DNA of 64,000 nucleotides from Punctularia strigosozonata HHB-11173 SS5 (lineage: Eukaryota > Basidiomycota > Agaricomycetes > Corticiales > Punctulariaceae). Shown here in pieces: positions 33,201 to 43,800 of the stretch. Within the stretch, counting starts at the first letter, position 1. The number at the start of each line of letters is the position of its first letter. A program made the translations under genes and the position numbers. The notes under the pieces are model-generated. The model ran no database searches, was not told the origin of the DNA, and worked only from the letters and a program-made list of their open reading frames with translations. The stretch lies in the NCBI RefSeq assembly GCF_000264995.1, contig NW_006767446.1:127333-191332 (forward strand), in the 5' to 3' direction.

Positions 33201-33741
33201 CACCACCGACGCCGCACATGCGGGCCTGCTTCGGTTCTTGGCGCATGGTGAGTTCGTATTCTCTGTCGTCGAGGGGCGCCGGGATCCAGGTGGTCGGTTT
33301 GGTCGGGATCGGGAACGACGGCGAGGGCGGGGGCGACGAGTGCGAGGAGACGGAGAGCATGGCCATGGCGGGCACGGCGTCGACGAGCATGAGCGGGACC
33401 ATGGTCGTGGGGTGGTGAGGAGGCGGAGGAGAGGGACGGGGAGAGCAAAAGAGGGAGATCAGTGAGCGTATTCCCAGGTACGAGGCGACACGGGCGAGAA
33501 CAACAGAACGAAAGAGCGGATCGGCGTTGGAACGGTGGGGGCGAGCGCGTCCCACGTACGGCAAACTCAGACTCGGGAAACGCGGGCCCGGGGGCTCTCT
33601 CATCCTGCGCCCAGGTGGCCGGCCGGCGCGTGAAGAGGAAAAGGAAACTCACAGTCTGTCCCGGTCGTAGGGCTGGAGCACCATCGGCACGACCTGCAGC
33701 GGCTCGCCCGCGCTCGCGTCCACGTTCGTTGCGCCCGACAT
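30278..33741 (-). CDS. Velvet-domain transcription regulator (VosA/VelC-like)
   Basis: At least seven exons. The start at 33741 opens [20 protein letters not shown]. The velvet domain reads [58 protein letters not shown] and [20 protein letters not shown]. It continues [40 protein letters not shown] and [20 protein letters not shown]. These are the p50-like DNA-binding and dimerisation strands of velvet proteins, which couple light and development to sporulation and secondary metabolism in the nucleus. The [12 protein letters not shown] form fits VosA/VelC more than VeA. A poly-Gln/Ser insertion splits the domain near 32990. The C-terminal half (about 530 residues) is Pro/Gly/Gln/Tyr-rich and disordered, ending in an Arg-rich tail with SRSREEE. 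The introns around 33240-33640 are approximate. Confidence 0.85.
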
Positions 33742-34327
33742 CGTTGGTCTGTGGGTAGTTCACGACTGTGAGCCCGGGAGCATGTGAAGGAGGAAAGATG
33801 GGGGAGGGGGGGCCAGCCGCTGGGGTGTCTGTTATCACGCCGCCGGAGTGCGAAACCCGAGCCCACGGACCCGGCGAGCAGCGAGCAGGGGGCCACGTGA
33901 CCTGCCACCCCCATCCCCGCATTCGCGCTCCGCCGCACCCTGGTCGTCGGCGATGCCCACGATGGTGGCAGCCTCATTCATCCGGCGACGTCCGCGCCCT
34001 CCATTCGGCAGTAGTGTCTGTGCTCCAACTGCTGGCCGACGTTCACGCAAAGCTCGCCCCTTTCCTTCCAACTGGCGTTTTCTCAGAGGCGAGAGTCCGG
34101 ATCCCCGGCAGCCCGTCTCTCTATATCCATGAGCCGGGACTCGTCATCGCGCGCTCAATAAGGGCCAGGGCAGTCACGATCAGTGGCGCACCGCGCTCCC
34201 GGCTCGCGCTTGCCCACGTTTGTCCTTCGGCGTTGCGCAGTTCACTTCGCGTGAAAAGCTCGCTCGCACCGATCGTCCGGCACGGCGTCGATAGCCGCGT
34301 TTGGGGGGTTCAAAAAAACCAAACGAG

Positions 34328-34349
34328 CTATATACATATATATATAAGG
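34328..34349 (+). promoter_or_regulatory. TATA-like run upstream of a short basic ORF
   Basis: The segment reads TATATACATATATATATAAGG and sits about 40-55 bases upstream of the ATG at 34386. It is the strongest TATA match in this intergenic region. It may drive a short transcript or simply be an AT-rich stretch. Confidence 0.35.
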
Positions 34350-34385
34350 AGCCGCAGCCCTTGTAATAAATATCAATCGCACGCG

Positions 34386-34580
34386 ATGTCTAGCGTCAAA
34401 TGGAAAAGCCGTGAAACGCAACTGAAACCCAATCCGTACATACCCCGCCGCCCATCAAGCAGAACGTCGCGCAATCGCATTCGCATGTACGGCGACAAAC
34501 GTGGGCCGACCCGCACGCGCAACGCCAATGCAAAAACGCAAACCCAAAAGCACGGCAGCATCAGCCTGACCGAGAATTAG
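34386..34580 (+). CDS. Possible small basic protein, 64 residues
   Basis: The frame runs from MSSVKWKSRETQLKPNPYIP to a TAG at 34578-34580 and is rich in Arg, Lys, Asn and Thr. There is no family match, signal peptide or membrane segment. The only support is a strong TATA-like run at a suitable distance upstream and a clear start codon. It may be chance. Confidence 0.2.
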   Translation: MSSVKWKSRETQLKPNPYIPRRPSSRTSRNRIRMYGDKRGPTRTRNANAKTQTQKHGSISLTEN

Positions 34581-35550
34581 AAAGAGGGGCGCGCGGGGGA
34601 CGAAGAAGGAAGCAAGCCGCGTCCCCTTCGCCCACGAAGGTTCGTCAATCAATACCAATCGCCAGCGGCTTGGGGCCCTTCGATCGCCATCCCATCGTCG
34701 GCGTAAAACCGAACTCAACCGACACCAGCAGCTGACCGCCTACCGGCAACCCTCTTCTTTCGTACGCCAATCGAAAAACACCGAGCAACCAAACGACGCA
34801 CCGCAATTGGAGCGCACGTTTGAGGAGAGTTTCCCCGGGAGTTCGGCGCCATTTCTCTTCATGCGTCTGAAAGTGATTCTCGAACGGCATCTCGCATCTC
34901 GGACCGCTGATAGCTCACCGTGGGGTTGATCCAAACGCTCGCAGAAGCTAAAGCGGACGGGAGCGATCCCCAACCGAACACGACCCTCAGCCCTCAGGCC
35001 CGGTCAAAAGTCGCACGGCGTGAGTCGGCGGTGGATAGCGCAGGGCGGCGATGTGATTATTTCGGCGGCGCAGAAAGGCGCGGCAATGCGAGGGCGCGTT
35101 CGGAGTTCCCGATTAGGTGCGGCCCTCTACTCTTTGGTACAACGTCCGTTGTCTCCTCGCTCTGAGCTGCTCGGTTCTCGTACTCTTTCAATCTAATCTC
35201 TGCAACTGTACAACGACAAGGAATCTCGCCTGATCACGTGTTCGTTTTTTTCTTTTCTTCTGAGAGTCGGAAGAGTCGACGAACTCCAATCGTCTCTTTG
35301 TCCTCGACCACATCCATCCCCTTCTGGCGACTATCGGCTCTATGTGACGGTTTGTAACCATGGTAACATGCTCTTCCCTCTATTGACCCATGGCTTATAG
35401 GGTGCATGTGAGAGAAGATTGTCGTGTTTACCGAGGTGCCTGTGCTTGCCCAAGAAGTCTTCATGCCGCTCATATGCACCAATTCACTGAAGCCCACTTC
35501 ACGCAGATTAATCGAATAGCCAGGGAACTCCCATGGATACACGGCGTTGG

Positions 35551-35574
35551 ATTTGTGATCCTTAGATCACAAAT
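35551..35574. repeat. Perfect hairpin, 10-base arms
   Basis: ATTTGTGATC and GATCACAAAT are exact reverse complements separated by CTTA. It lies inside the inverted-repeat-bounded segment. Function unknown. Confidence 0.8.
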
Positions 35575-36024
35575 ATTAGTGCATAGTGAGTACATGTCTT
35601 TTGGTCCCTTATATGTGCTCATCTCTTGGGGCCTAGGTCAGCAAGTCAAGCAGGTACTCCCCTCGGGTCGTAAAACTCATGCATCCCAGGTTTTCCACAT
35701 ATATGCATATACACAGCTTCTCGCCGCCCTGGATCGCACTAATGCTGCAAGGAATAACACCAGCGCGTCGTACGTGCCTATTATGTTCCATTCCACTTAC
35801 CTGCTCACGTTTGCCTTTGCCACAGGCTTTTCTCCGCGGGCTGGGCATCCCATAAGGCATAAATCACAGATATCGCACAATGGTTTGCATGTACGGATGC
35901 ACCCCAGCCCGCACGAGTCGTGTGGATGAAGGCGCAGCTTCAGACACTTCCGGGGACGATATCGACGTGGGTAAGTACCCTTTGATGTCACACTGTGCAC
36001 TGTTTGTAGCCCGGTAATCGTATA

Positions 36025-36051
36025 GCATATATTGTAAATTGCAATATATGC
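36025..36051. repeat. Perfect hairpin, 10-base AT-rich arms
   Basis: GCATATATTG and CAATATATGC are exact reverse complements separated by seven bases. It lies inside the inverted-repeat-bounded segment. Confidence 0.8.
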
Positions 36052-36476
36052 GCATTATAATAATATGTGGTGGAATAATCGAGCGGCGCGAACAGGCGCA
36101 TATTGGCGGATCTCGTCTACGTGGGCTGCCGCCGTTTCGCGCTGCTCTGCGCCACACCACACTGCACAGCGCCGCTGCAGACACTTTCTTATTTCGCTTT
36201 TCCGGCGCCAGCGTGCTCGAGGCAGCGCTCAGCGGCGGAATTTGCGTGCACCGCTCCACACTGCTCATCGCAGTTCTCCGCCGTTCCGCGCCGTGCGACT
36301 TTTGACCGGGCCTCAGGGTTCAATCCTCCGTTCAATGAAAGTTTGCTGCCGAACGATGAACCGACAACACAAGACGTGCAAACCACCGAAGGATCTACAT
36401 GCCACAAACCCCCCGGCGGTGATCATGCAGCAGCATCGACCGCGCACCCGCACATGCACGCATCTGTGCCTCCCAT

Positions 36477-39400
36477 TCAGTTCCGTACCCGCTCGTGCGG
36501 CTCCTGCCAGGGTACCCCTAAAAGCCGTCACCGCATCAACGACCCCGTCCCGCACTCGAGAAGACGGCCCGTCACCACCCACTCACCCAGCTTCTCGAAG
36601 ATCTCGCGCTCCGTCGCCCCTGCTATCCGTTTCCCTGGTTTCACGATCTCGATCCAGTCGATCGGGGAGCAGTGGACGGGCGGCGAGACGTACCTTGGGT
36701 CATCTTGACCCTCCGATCCCTTGGATCGCGCACCACGTTGGCGAACAGGCCCCGCTGGTTCAGCGACCATCCCATCTTGTTCGCCTTCAGCCTCATCGAG
36801 CGGTTAAACTGCCAGAGCGACCCCGGTCGTCAATCTCCCCACACAAAAAAACGACAACAGAAATCATAACGCACGATATCATCGCCCTGCGGTTTAACGA
36901 ACGATCAACTTACCATCCGCACAGCTAGTCAACCAGACTGATCGCTCACCGTATAGTACAGCAACGCGGCTCCACGGCACTCCCAGGGCACCGTCAAAAA
37001 GTCGATCCTGCGTCGCTTTGCGCCCTCGACGTTCGGCAACCGACACAGCCCGCGGTAACACCCCTCGAGCCCGTCCAGCTCGTCGTAGTTCGGCACCGCC
37101 AAATCCTCCGTGATAATTTTCGCTGCAAAAAAATAACCACGACGTCGCACTGTGAGCACGATCCCCCCCCCCCCTGCCAATACGATGCGGGACGTACCCT
37201 CGCGCAACGCACGGAGCAGGCGGCGCAAATGCCTATAAGGTGACGTCACTCTCNNNNNNNNNNNNNNNNNNNNNNNNNNNNNNNNNNNNNNNNNNNNNNN
37301 NNNNNNNNNNNNNNNNNNNNNNNNNNNNNNNNNNNNNNNNNNNNNNNNNNNNNNNNNNNNNNNNNNNNNNNNNNNNNNNNNNNNNNNNNNNNNNNNNNNN
37401 NNNNNNNNNNNNNNNNNNNNNNNNNNNNNNNNNNNNNNNNNNNNNNNNNNNNNNNNNNNNNNNNNNNNNNNNNNNNNNNNNNNNNNNNNNNNNNNNNNNN
37501 NNNNNNNNNNNNNNNNNNNNNNNNNNNNNNNNNNNNNNNNNNNNNNNNNNNNNNNNNNNNNNNNNNNNNNNNNNNNNNNNNNNNNNNNNNNNNNNNNNNN
37601 NNNNNNNNNNNNNNNNNNNNNNNNNNNNNNNNNNNNNNNNNNNNNNNNNNNNNNNNNNNNNNNNNNNNNNNNNNNNNNNNNNNNNNNNNNNNNNNNNNNN
37701 NNNNNNNNNNNNNNNNNNNNNNNNNNNNNTGGGGGCCCCCCCCCCCCCCCCCCCCTGCCAATACGATGCGGGACGTACCCTCGCGCAACGCACGGAGCAG
37801 GCGGCGCAAAATGCCTATAAGGTGACGTCACTCTCAGGTTCCATTCTTAGCCACGCGACGACAAATAGACGAACCTCGATGGTCCCGGCGGTCGTAAGTC
37901 GGCCGAGTAATCAAAATGTCAATGTCCCCGCAATCTGCCTTGCCTCTGTCGCCGTTATGCCGTCAGCGTCTCACGGCACCGATCGTCAAAATCAAGGAGA
38001 CCCCGCACCTGCGAAAACTGCCCATGATGTTGATGTCGAGCCTCATATCGAGCTGCAGCGCTGCTTCGCGTTCAGCGTAACGTTCGAAAATGCTGAACGG
38101 GTAACGCCCGTATACGTACCGATAGGCCGAATCAAGTCAAATATAGCTTTCGCCTCCTCGCGGGGCATTCGCTCATTGATGTCTGACCGACCATCTTTAG
38201 CGACAGCTCGTCATCGACCGAGCGAGCATCGCACGCACCGTCATAGTGCTCCAGCCCGATCTTCTGCGCGTTGGTCAGCCTAACACCCCCCTTGCCCTGT
38301 CGGAGATCTTCCAACGTCCGACAGCCAGCATAATACCACTGAAACGCCGTATTCAGACCGACGCCATATATACCCATGAACAGGGACGTGACGCCGACGT
38401 CAGCGGTTTCCTCGAACTTGATCCGCCGCAGATCGCCCGTTTCGACAATCTCCATGATCTGTACGGGGGGGTAAATGACGCCCTGATCGGGATCGTCCGT
38501 GCGAGTCCGGACGAAACGCGGGCGCTCACCTTCTGCGCCGTCTTTTCGCCGACGCCGGGCAGCTTTTTCGCCTCCTCCAGGGACTTAATCCGCTTCGGAT
38601 GGTTCTTGACCGCGCGGATGGCTGGTATCCATACTGAGGCGTCGTCATTCCGTGATCAAAGCGAAAGAAATCTACCTTTCTGGCCGCTGAACGCTCGCCA
38701 GTGAGCTTCGTCTCCTAATTTCTGTTTCTGTAGCTTGACGAGCTCCTCGAGCTACACGACGGCGTGGATTAGGGAGTGGGATTCAGAAGTTACGAGAACA
38801 TGACTCGCCTTGTCGACAATATCCTGGTTGACGCACGGACCAGTCGTGCGCGCACCTTTGTTATCGCACGTCCACGGCGACATGCCCTACTCACCCAATT
38901 AAACGAGCCCATACCGCAACCAAAAGACCGAACGACTCACAAATATCATAGCGCTCATTTTTTCGTGTTCGTTAGGCTCCCGTTCCTCCTCGCTATCATC
39001 GCATCCCAAGTTCTGATAGTACATGAGCATTATCTTCATCGCATCATTTGTGAATAGGGACGCACGCCGCGATCTCGGTCTCTTTCGAGTTTAGCCTGCT
39101 GATAGAATTCCGCCAGAGGATCGCCTGTCGCCGTCTGCAGGCCGGCGGTGGAAACTACAATGAGACATAAGTAACATGATAGGTAAGTTATAGGATGGCA
39201 CGCCTCACCGTCCTCGCTCGGCGGCGCAAGCGCAGACGAAGATGTCAGCGCGGTATCGGTCCTGGCCAGCGCTTCGCCTTCCCTTCTGCCGCGTCCGAAA
39301 CGAGCGCGCTCAAGCTCTTCTTCGGAGTCCGATGCATACTTTGAATCATTATCATCAGACGAGAGCTCGCCGTATCGGCTCCGCCCGCTGTGCACGCTGG

Positions 39401-41044
39401 TCGATCGCGACCTGGATCTGGATCTATCCTCCGTGAAGGCGCTGGGCAGAACGATCGGCTCGGACCCGCACGCGCAAAAGACGGTGATATTGCACGTACG
39501 AGATGCTGCTCTTCTCGCTGTCCGTAACAGCGGCGGCGCCCACTGTCTTCTCACGTTTCAGAGCACTTTCTTTCTCCTGGCGCTTTCTGATCTCTTGGAT
39601 CTCGGTGCCGACCCATTGGCGGGACTCGAAGGCAGCATATTTAACCATGTTCATCCGTTCGGTCTCCGGAGCCAGATATCTCGCTGGAATCGTGATGAAC
39701 GTTCATGCACAGTAGACGGCGGTACTACAAATGTGCATTGTGCTTACGCGTTCCATCCTTCCGTTTCTCGAGCTTTAGGAACGGTGTTACGAATTCCCAT
39801 TTTACCGTCGGTATATGGTCCGGGATTACTTCGCCTTTCTTCAAGCCCAAAACACCACGAAGCATCTGTAGGATGATAATCACGGTGAGACATCCCGTCG
39901 CAAGACATGCATCTCGCCACACACCCTCATCGTGACGTTCGAAGCGACGACTATATGCGTACAACGCTCAGCGTCAAATGTCGGCAACAACGTCGCGCCC
40001 CTTGAGAGCATCTGCGAATCCTATTAATGACATTCTTCATCGGATTGACTACACGCACTAGATCCATTCTCTTCTTGGTCATGTCACATGCGGCATCCCT
40101 GTTGCCGCCATAGTAGTACATCACCTTGTCCTTCAAGGGTCCATCGGCATATTTCAGCCGCTTTGTCTCGTCCGCCAATAGCTCCGTCGTGATTTTCGTA
40201 GCGTATTGCAAAGGAGTTAGACGTTCCGTATCCTTTTTTGCCTTGCCCTTGGATGCTGTTCGTTTCAACATCGACTCGGGCATTATCTGCGGCACTCTCC
40301 GCCTCGATGTACTCGCCACTAGCTTGGAGGAGCTTGCGGATGCCGAGGTCGCCGATAATACCACGGTGTCTCCGCGTGCGAGCTTGGAGGAGCTGGCATT
40401 TACGGACGACGAGGCTAGGTTTACGGTGGAAGATTTGGCTTTCGATATGGATGCTTTCTCGATTGGTTGCGCGGGCGGACGCTCGGTTTTTGGTTGGGTA
40501 CTTGTCCTCACCTTCGCTTCCGTCGTCTTCCTGACGTCCACTTCAGACGACAACGTTGCATTTTCCGAGGAGCCAATCGCCTGATTTGCCGGTGCTTCGG
40601 ATGATCCTTGAAGTTTCCGCTCGGATGAGACACCGGTTGGCATCGACGGATGAGCAGATCGAACATCCGCCAATGGCTCGGATTGTGGCACATCGCCCGC
40701 CGGCTTGGACCTCTCGGGATATATGCGTTCATTACTGTGAGTTGATTCTCGGTGATCTGGGTGGTGATGCACGTTTTCACAGGGACTGACGATGTCGTAG
40801 ATTCATGTGGCGCAGTCTCAGCAACCTCTGGCTGTACATTCGGCCTGGGACGTTTTTCTTCGCTCCTGAGATCCTCATGAGAGGCTTTCCGTTTCTTCAC
40901 AGACGTGCTTGCTTCGTTCGGCTTGGCTGTGATCGATAGGATTGCTTGTCGCGACGCTGCTTTACTTGAGGTTGAAGTTGGGGTATCGCTGATTCGGGCT
41001 TGCATCTCCTCCCAAAACTTGGAGATGCTTTCGCGTGGAGGCAT
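36477..41044 (-). CDS. Family X DNA polymerase (Pol lambda / POL4 type), interrupted by assembly gap
   Basis: Many exons from the start at 41044 (MPPRESISKFWEEMQARISD). A disordered Ser/Lys-rich part leads to a BRCT domain (LKDKVMYYYGGNRDAACDMT; GEVIPDHIPTVKWEFVTPFL), then DPLAEFYQQAKLERDRD. The helix-hairpin-helix text is NHPKRIKSLEEAKKLPGVGE, then MEIVETGDLRRIKFEETADV and LFMGIYGVGLNTAFQWYYAG. The palm has IMGSFRRGKADCGDIDILIT with two catalytic Asp, and RRRIDFLTVPWECRGAALLY with the third. The end reads FNRSMRLKANKMGWSLNQRG, EREIFEKLG and VPWQEPHERVRN, stop at 36477-36479. The enzyme fills gaps in base-excision repair and end joining in the nucleus. All catalytic residues are present. The gap falls in the intron after the exon with LRRLLRALRE. 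Confidence 0.9.
37164..37253. repeat. Duplicated flank of the assembly gap, left copy
   Basis: A C-run followed by about 80 bases is repeated almost exactly at 37744-37835. The left copy has AAA where the right has AAAA. The four-A version keeps the polymerase exon (on the - strand) in frame, so the left copy is not a usable exon and is probably an assembly artefact. Confidence 0.8.
37254..37729. other. Assembly gap, 476 N
   Basis: Unbroken run of N inside an intron region of the family X polymerase gene. It is followed at once by a G-run and a long C-run, and flanked by near-identical sequence on both sides. This suggests a homopolymer that broke the assembly. Confidence 0.99.
37744..37835. 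repeat. Duplicated flank of the assembly gap, right copy
   Basis: Partner of 37164-37253. On the - strand this copy supplies the polymerase exon ILRRLLRALRE in the correct frame, spliced to the upstream exon ending DRRDHR. Confidence 0.8.
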
Positions 41045-41678
41045 ATTTACAGTCCAATACGAAAGACTATGCACAGGCAGAACGTTCCGCGTCCTCGGCG
41101 TGGTGAAGATGGATAGGGTGTCGGAGAGATAGGGGTTTTAAGTCGCGCGCAAATCCAGCGTGACTCGCCGTGGGACGCGTCTTCACGTGCCTGTCACGCC
41201 GCGTTAGCCATCGCGTACGCAAACAAAAGGGACCCACAAGACTAATACAGCGGAGTTCGGTCTGCTAACGCCAGCTGTTGTCGATGGGCCATTTGCCATC
41301 CGCGGCAGCGGGGATGGAATGGATGAACACCCTATCTGATGGGTTGCGGGAAGGAGTGTCGACGTCTTGCTGGCGACGACGAGGACGACCATCTCCCCAT
41401 TGTTCGTCTCGGACGCTCGACAGCCGCCATTGTTCGCTTGCAGGGACATCAAAATCTCTTCACAAGCGCACTTCGTAGCACGTGTAACGCACCTACTTTG
41501 CCTTACGAACACCACAGACAAACCTCATCAGCAAGGCCATCGACAGAAGATCACTCACGTCCAGACAGGACACGGGCTGCCAACTCTAGGTGGCGACCTG
41601 TGTTCTGCTTGATTGCCCTCCGATTTGCGCGGTCCGACTCGTGCGGACTGCTGAATCGTAGTGGAAGCTATAACCTCC

Positions 41679-43161
41679 ATGGCTCGAATGTCTGGCGCGT
41701 CTCCTGCCGGAGACTCGGACGGTAGATTGATGGACCCGAATGACCCTCTTCCAGCACCTGGTCGTGTCCAGGTTGCAGGCGAACGCGATCAGGCAGCCGA
41801 GGACCACGGGGTGCCTCATGCAAATTCGGACGCTCACGCCCACGGCGAAGTACGCCTATTTCCTGATGGGCCGACCTCCACGGTTGAAGCTGTGTTTGAC
41901 GGATACCGGGGCTACGTCCAGTCAGATGATGACTCAGATGCTGAGTCTACCGACTCGGACATCGAGCACTCCTTCTTCGTCGAGCGGCACGGCCGCCTCT
42001 TCCATTACCATGGTAATCTCCCGTACCCGCTCCCTGCGGATGAACTGGAGCAGAACGTGCGTCGATACTAGCTCTGACCTTTGTCAACGGCAATGACCGA
42101 CTGTTCTCTGTGCAGAGACAGATTGTCCAGCATCTCTGCCTGCAACACCTGCTCGGCAGCAACTTCGTAGGGCCGGTGCCGGAACTCCTCTCTCCGGATG
42201 GCGGAGAGGGAGATATATGTGTTCTCGATCTGGGCACCGGGACAGGGAGATGGTACGACTTGGTTGCTACGTGCCCTCGTGTGCCTCATTCGCTTTAGGG
42301 TCATGGAAATGGCGCATCAATACCCAACAGCTCACTTTGTTGGCATTGACATAGGTGTGTATCCAGTCTCTTGGTGCTGACACGCAGCTTGTTCAATTTT
42401 ATTTCTGCAGTGCCGATTTATCCGGCTTCCGACTTCGAGAACGTTACTTTTCAGCTGGGCAACATCATGGAGCCTCTGAACTTCGCGAACGAGAGCTTTG
42501 ATATTGTACATGCGCGATGCATCTCGACTAGCGTACGTTCTTGTTTCCCCGTGTGAAACACTGTGCATTTACTTCGGTACGCAAACAGGTTCGCGACTAT
42601 CCGGAACTTCTTCGCGAAATAGCCCGCGTACTCAAGCCTGGAGGCCTCTTCATCGGCGGAGAATGGGCCCGCCGTGCTTCGTTTGCGCCCCATCGTGATC
42701 CTGACCGCGATCTTGCTGTGCACGCTCCAGGCATTCAGGCCATGTTCGAGGCGATCTCTAGCGGTTTGCGCGATCGCAAGGGTATTGACCGTGCCTTCGG
42801 GCCCGTCATGGCGGCGTGGCTGTCCGACACTGGCGTTTTCAATTACATCGTCGAGGAGAAATTCTACATGCCCATCGGAGATTGGCCGACGCACGCGGAC
42901 GCCAGCGCGCTCCGGGGTGTCGACTACGCTGCCCGGTTTTCTCGCATGAGTCCCGATGATATAACGGACCACCTCAAAATCGTCGGAAACTACTTCCGGG
43001 CAGTTATCGATCGGTACGCCAAGAACATGTGCCCGATGCTGCTCGAGTCTGGCAATCCTTTGCAGAGTGTCAAGGACCTTCTGCGCCGATATCGCCACGA
43101 CCTCCGCCACGTCGAGGGCATGGTCTGCGTGTATCACGCCGTCCACGCCCGCAAAATGTGA
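41679..43161 (+). CDS. SAM-dependent class I methyltransferase (LaeA-like fold)
   Basis: Five exons. The start at 41679 opens MARMSGASPAGDSDGRLMDP. An acidic stretch follows, then HGRLFHYHGNLPYPLPADEL, spliced to RQIVQHLCLQHLL. Motif I is ICVLDLGTGTGRW, then VMEMAHQYPTAHFVGIDI with the SAM-ribose acidic residue, VPIYPASDFENVTFQLGNI, and SFDIVHARCIS (motif IV region). Next comes YPELLREIARVLKPGGLFIG (motif V/VI), and a long C-terminal lid ending at 43161. Introns carry GT/AG ends. Such proteins are common in Agaricomycetes, often near secondary-metabolism genes; the substrate is unknown. LaeA is a relative by fold only. It converges on QCR2. The acidic N-terminus of about 100 residues is disordered. 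Confidence 0.85.
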
Positions 43162-43800
43162 TCGTTACAGGCTTTGTCTGCTTTTGTACAACATCCCCGT
43201 TTTTTTTATCTTGCTGTCCTGCTTTGACTCGCTTTCGCCGTTCAAAAGCCAAAAAAAAAAAAAAAAAAACGCTTTCTTGATTGCTATGGTGTCCCATATG
43301 CCGCCCGTAGTATCCGCACTTTGATGTACGATATACGTCCAAACGCTTCGGCGACACGTAAGTCATGCTTTGTCCCTAAACGATCCCGAGTCTTCTCGTT
43401 TCGCTCATCGAGTAATTCACCAGGCCCACCCATTGCGGTTGTTCAATAGTACGCGACTAGCAGCGCTGCACGGTCGGAAACCACGTCGACTCCGTTCCGC
43501 GCCTGGCGACTAAGCGCTACCGGTCGGCGCGTCCTCCGAACTAGAAACCTACTCGCAGAGGCAAGCGAAGCAGTTCCTACGAGGGTATCGCTACGACCTG
43601 CGACTCCTGCTTCCATTTGTAATGACTGCTTTCCTTCCGTGCTGTTATCCTGCTTTGACTGCCACTTCATATCATCGCGTTACCCCGCTTTGCCTCGCTT
43701 GTTGCTACGATTCTGTGTCCACAATGCTTTCCGTAACACGCGCCAAGTCATGTACGATATCGATGGTGAAATACTTAGGCGTTCTACTCCGTAACATCTA
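43162..43800. other. Intergenic stretch with poly-A run and possible methyltransferase relic
   Basis: About 20 consecutive A lie at about 43250-43269. Near 43570-43600 a short reading (LRGYRYDLR) resembles the end of the neighbouring methyltransferase (LRRYRHDLR), followed by similar pyrimidine-rich 3' text. This may be a remnant of a local duplication. No complete gene is seen. Confidence 0.4.

Larger units (their letters stand above)
34991..36318. mobile_element. Candidate non-autonomous element bounded by 30-base inverted repeats
   Basis: The 30 bases at 34991-35020 (CCCTCAGGCCCGGTCAAAAG...) reappear as the reverse complement at 36289-36318 with one mismatch. The 1.3 kb between them has no gene and contains two perfect short hairpins. 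That is the layout of a MITE-like or decayed DNA transposon. No clear target-site duplication is visible outside the arms, so an inverted duplication of other origin remains possible. Confidence 0.45.
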
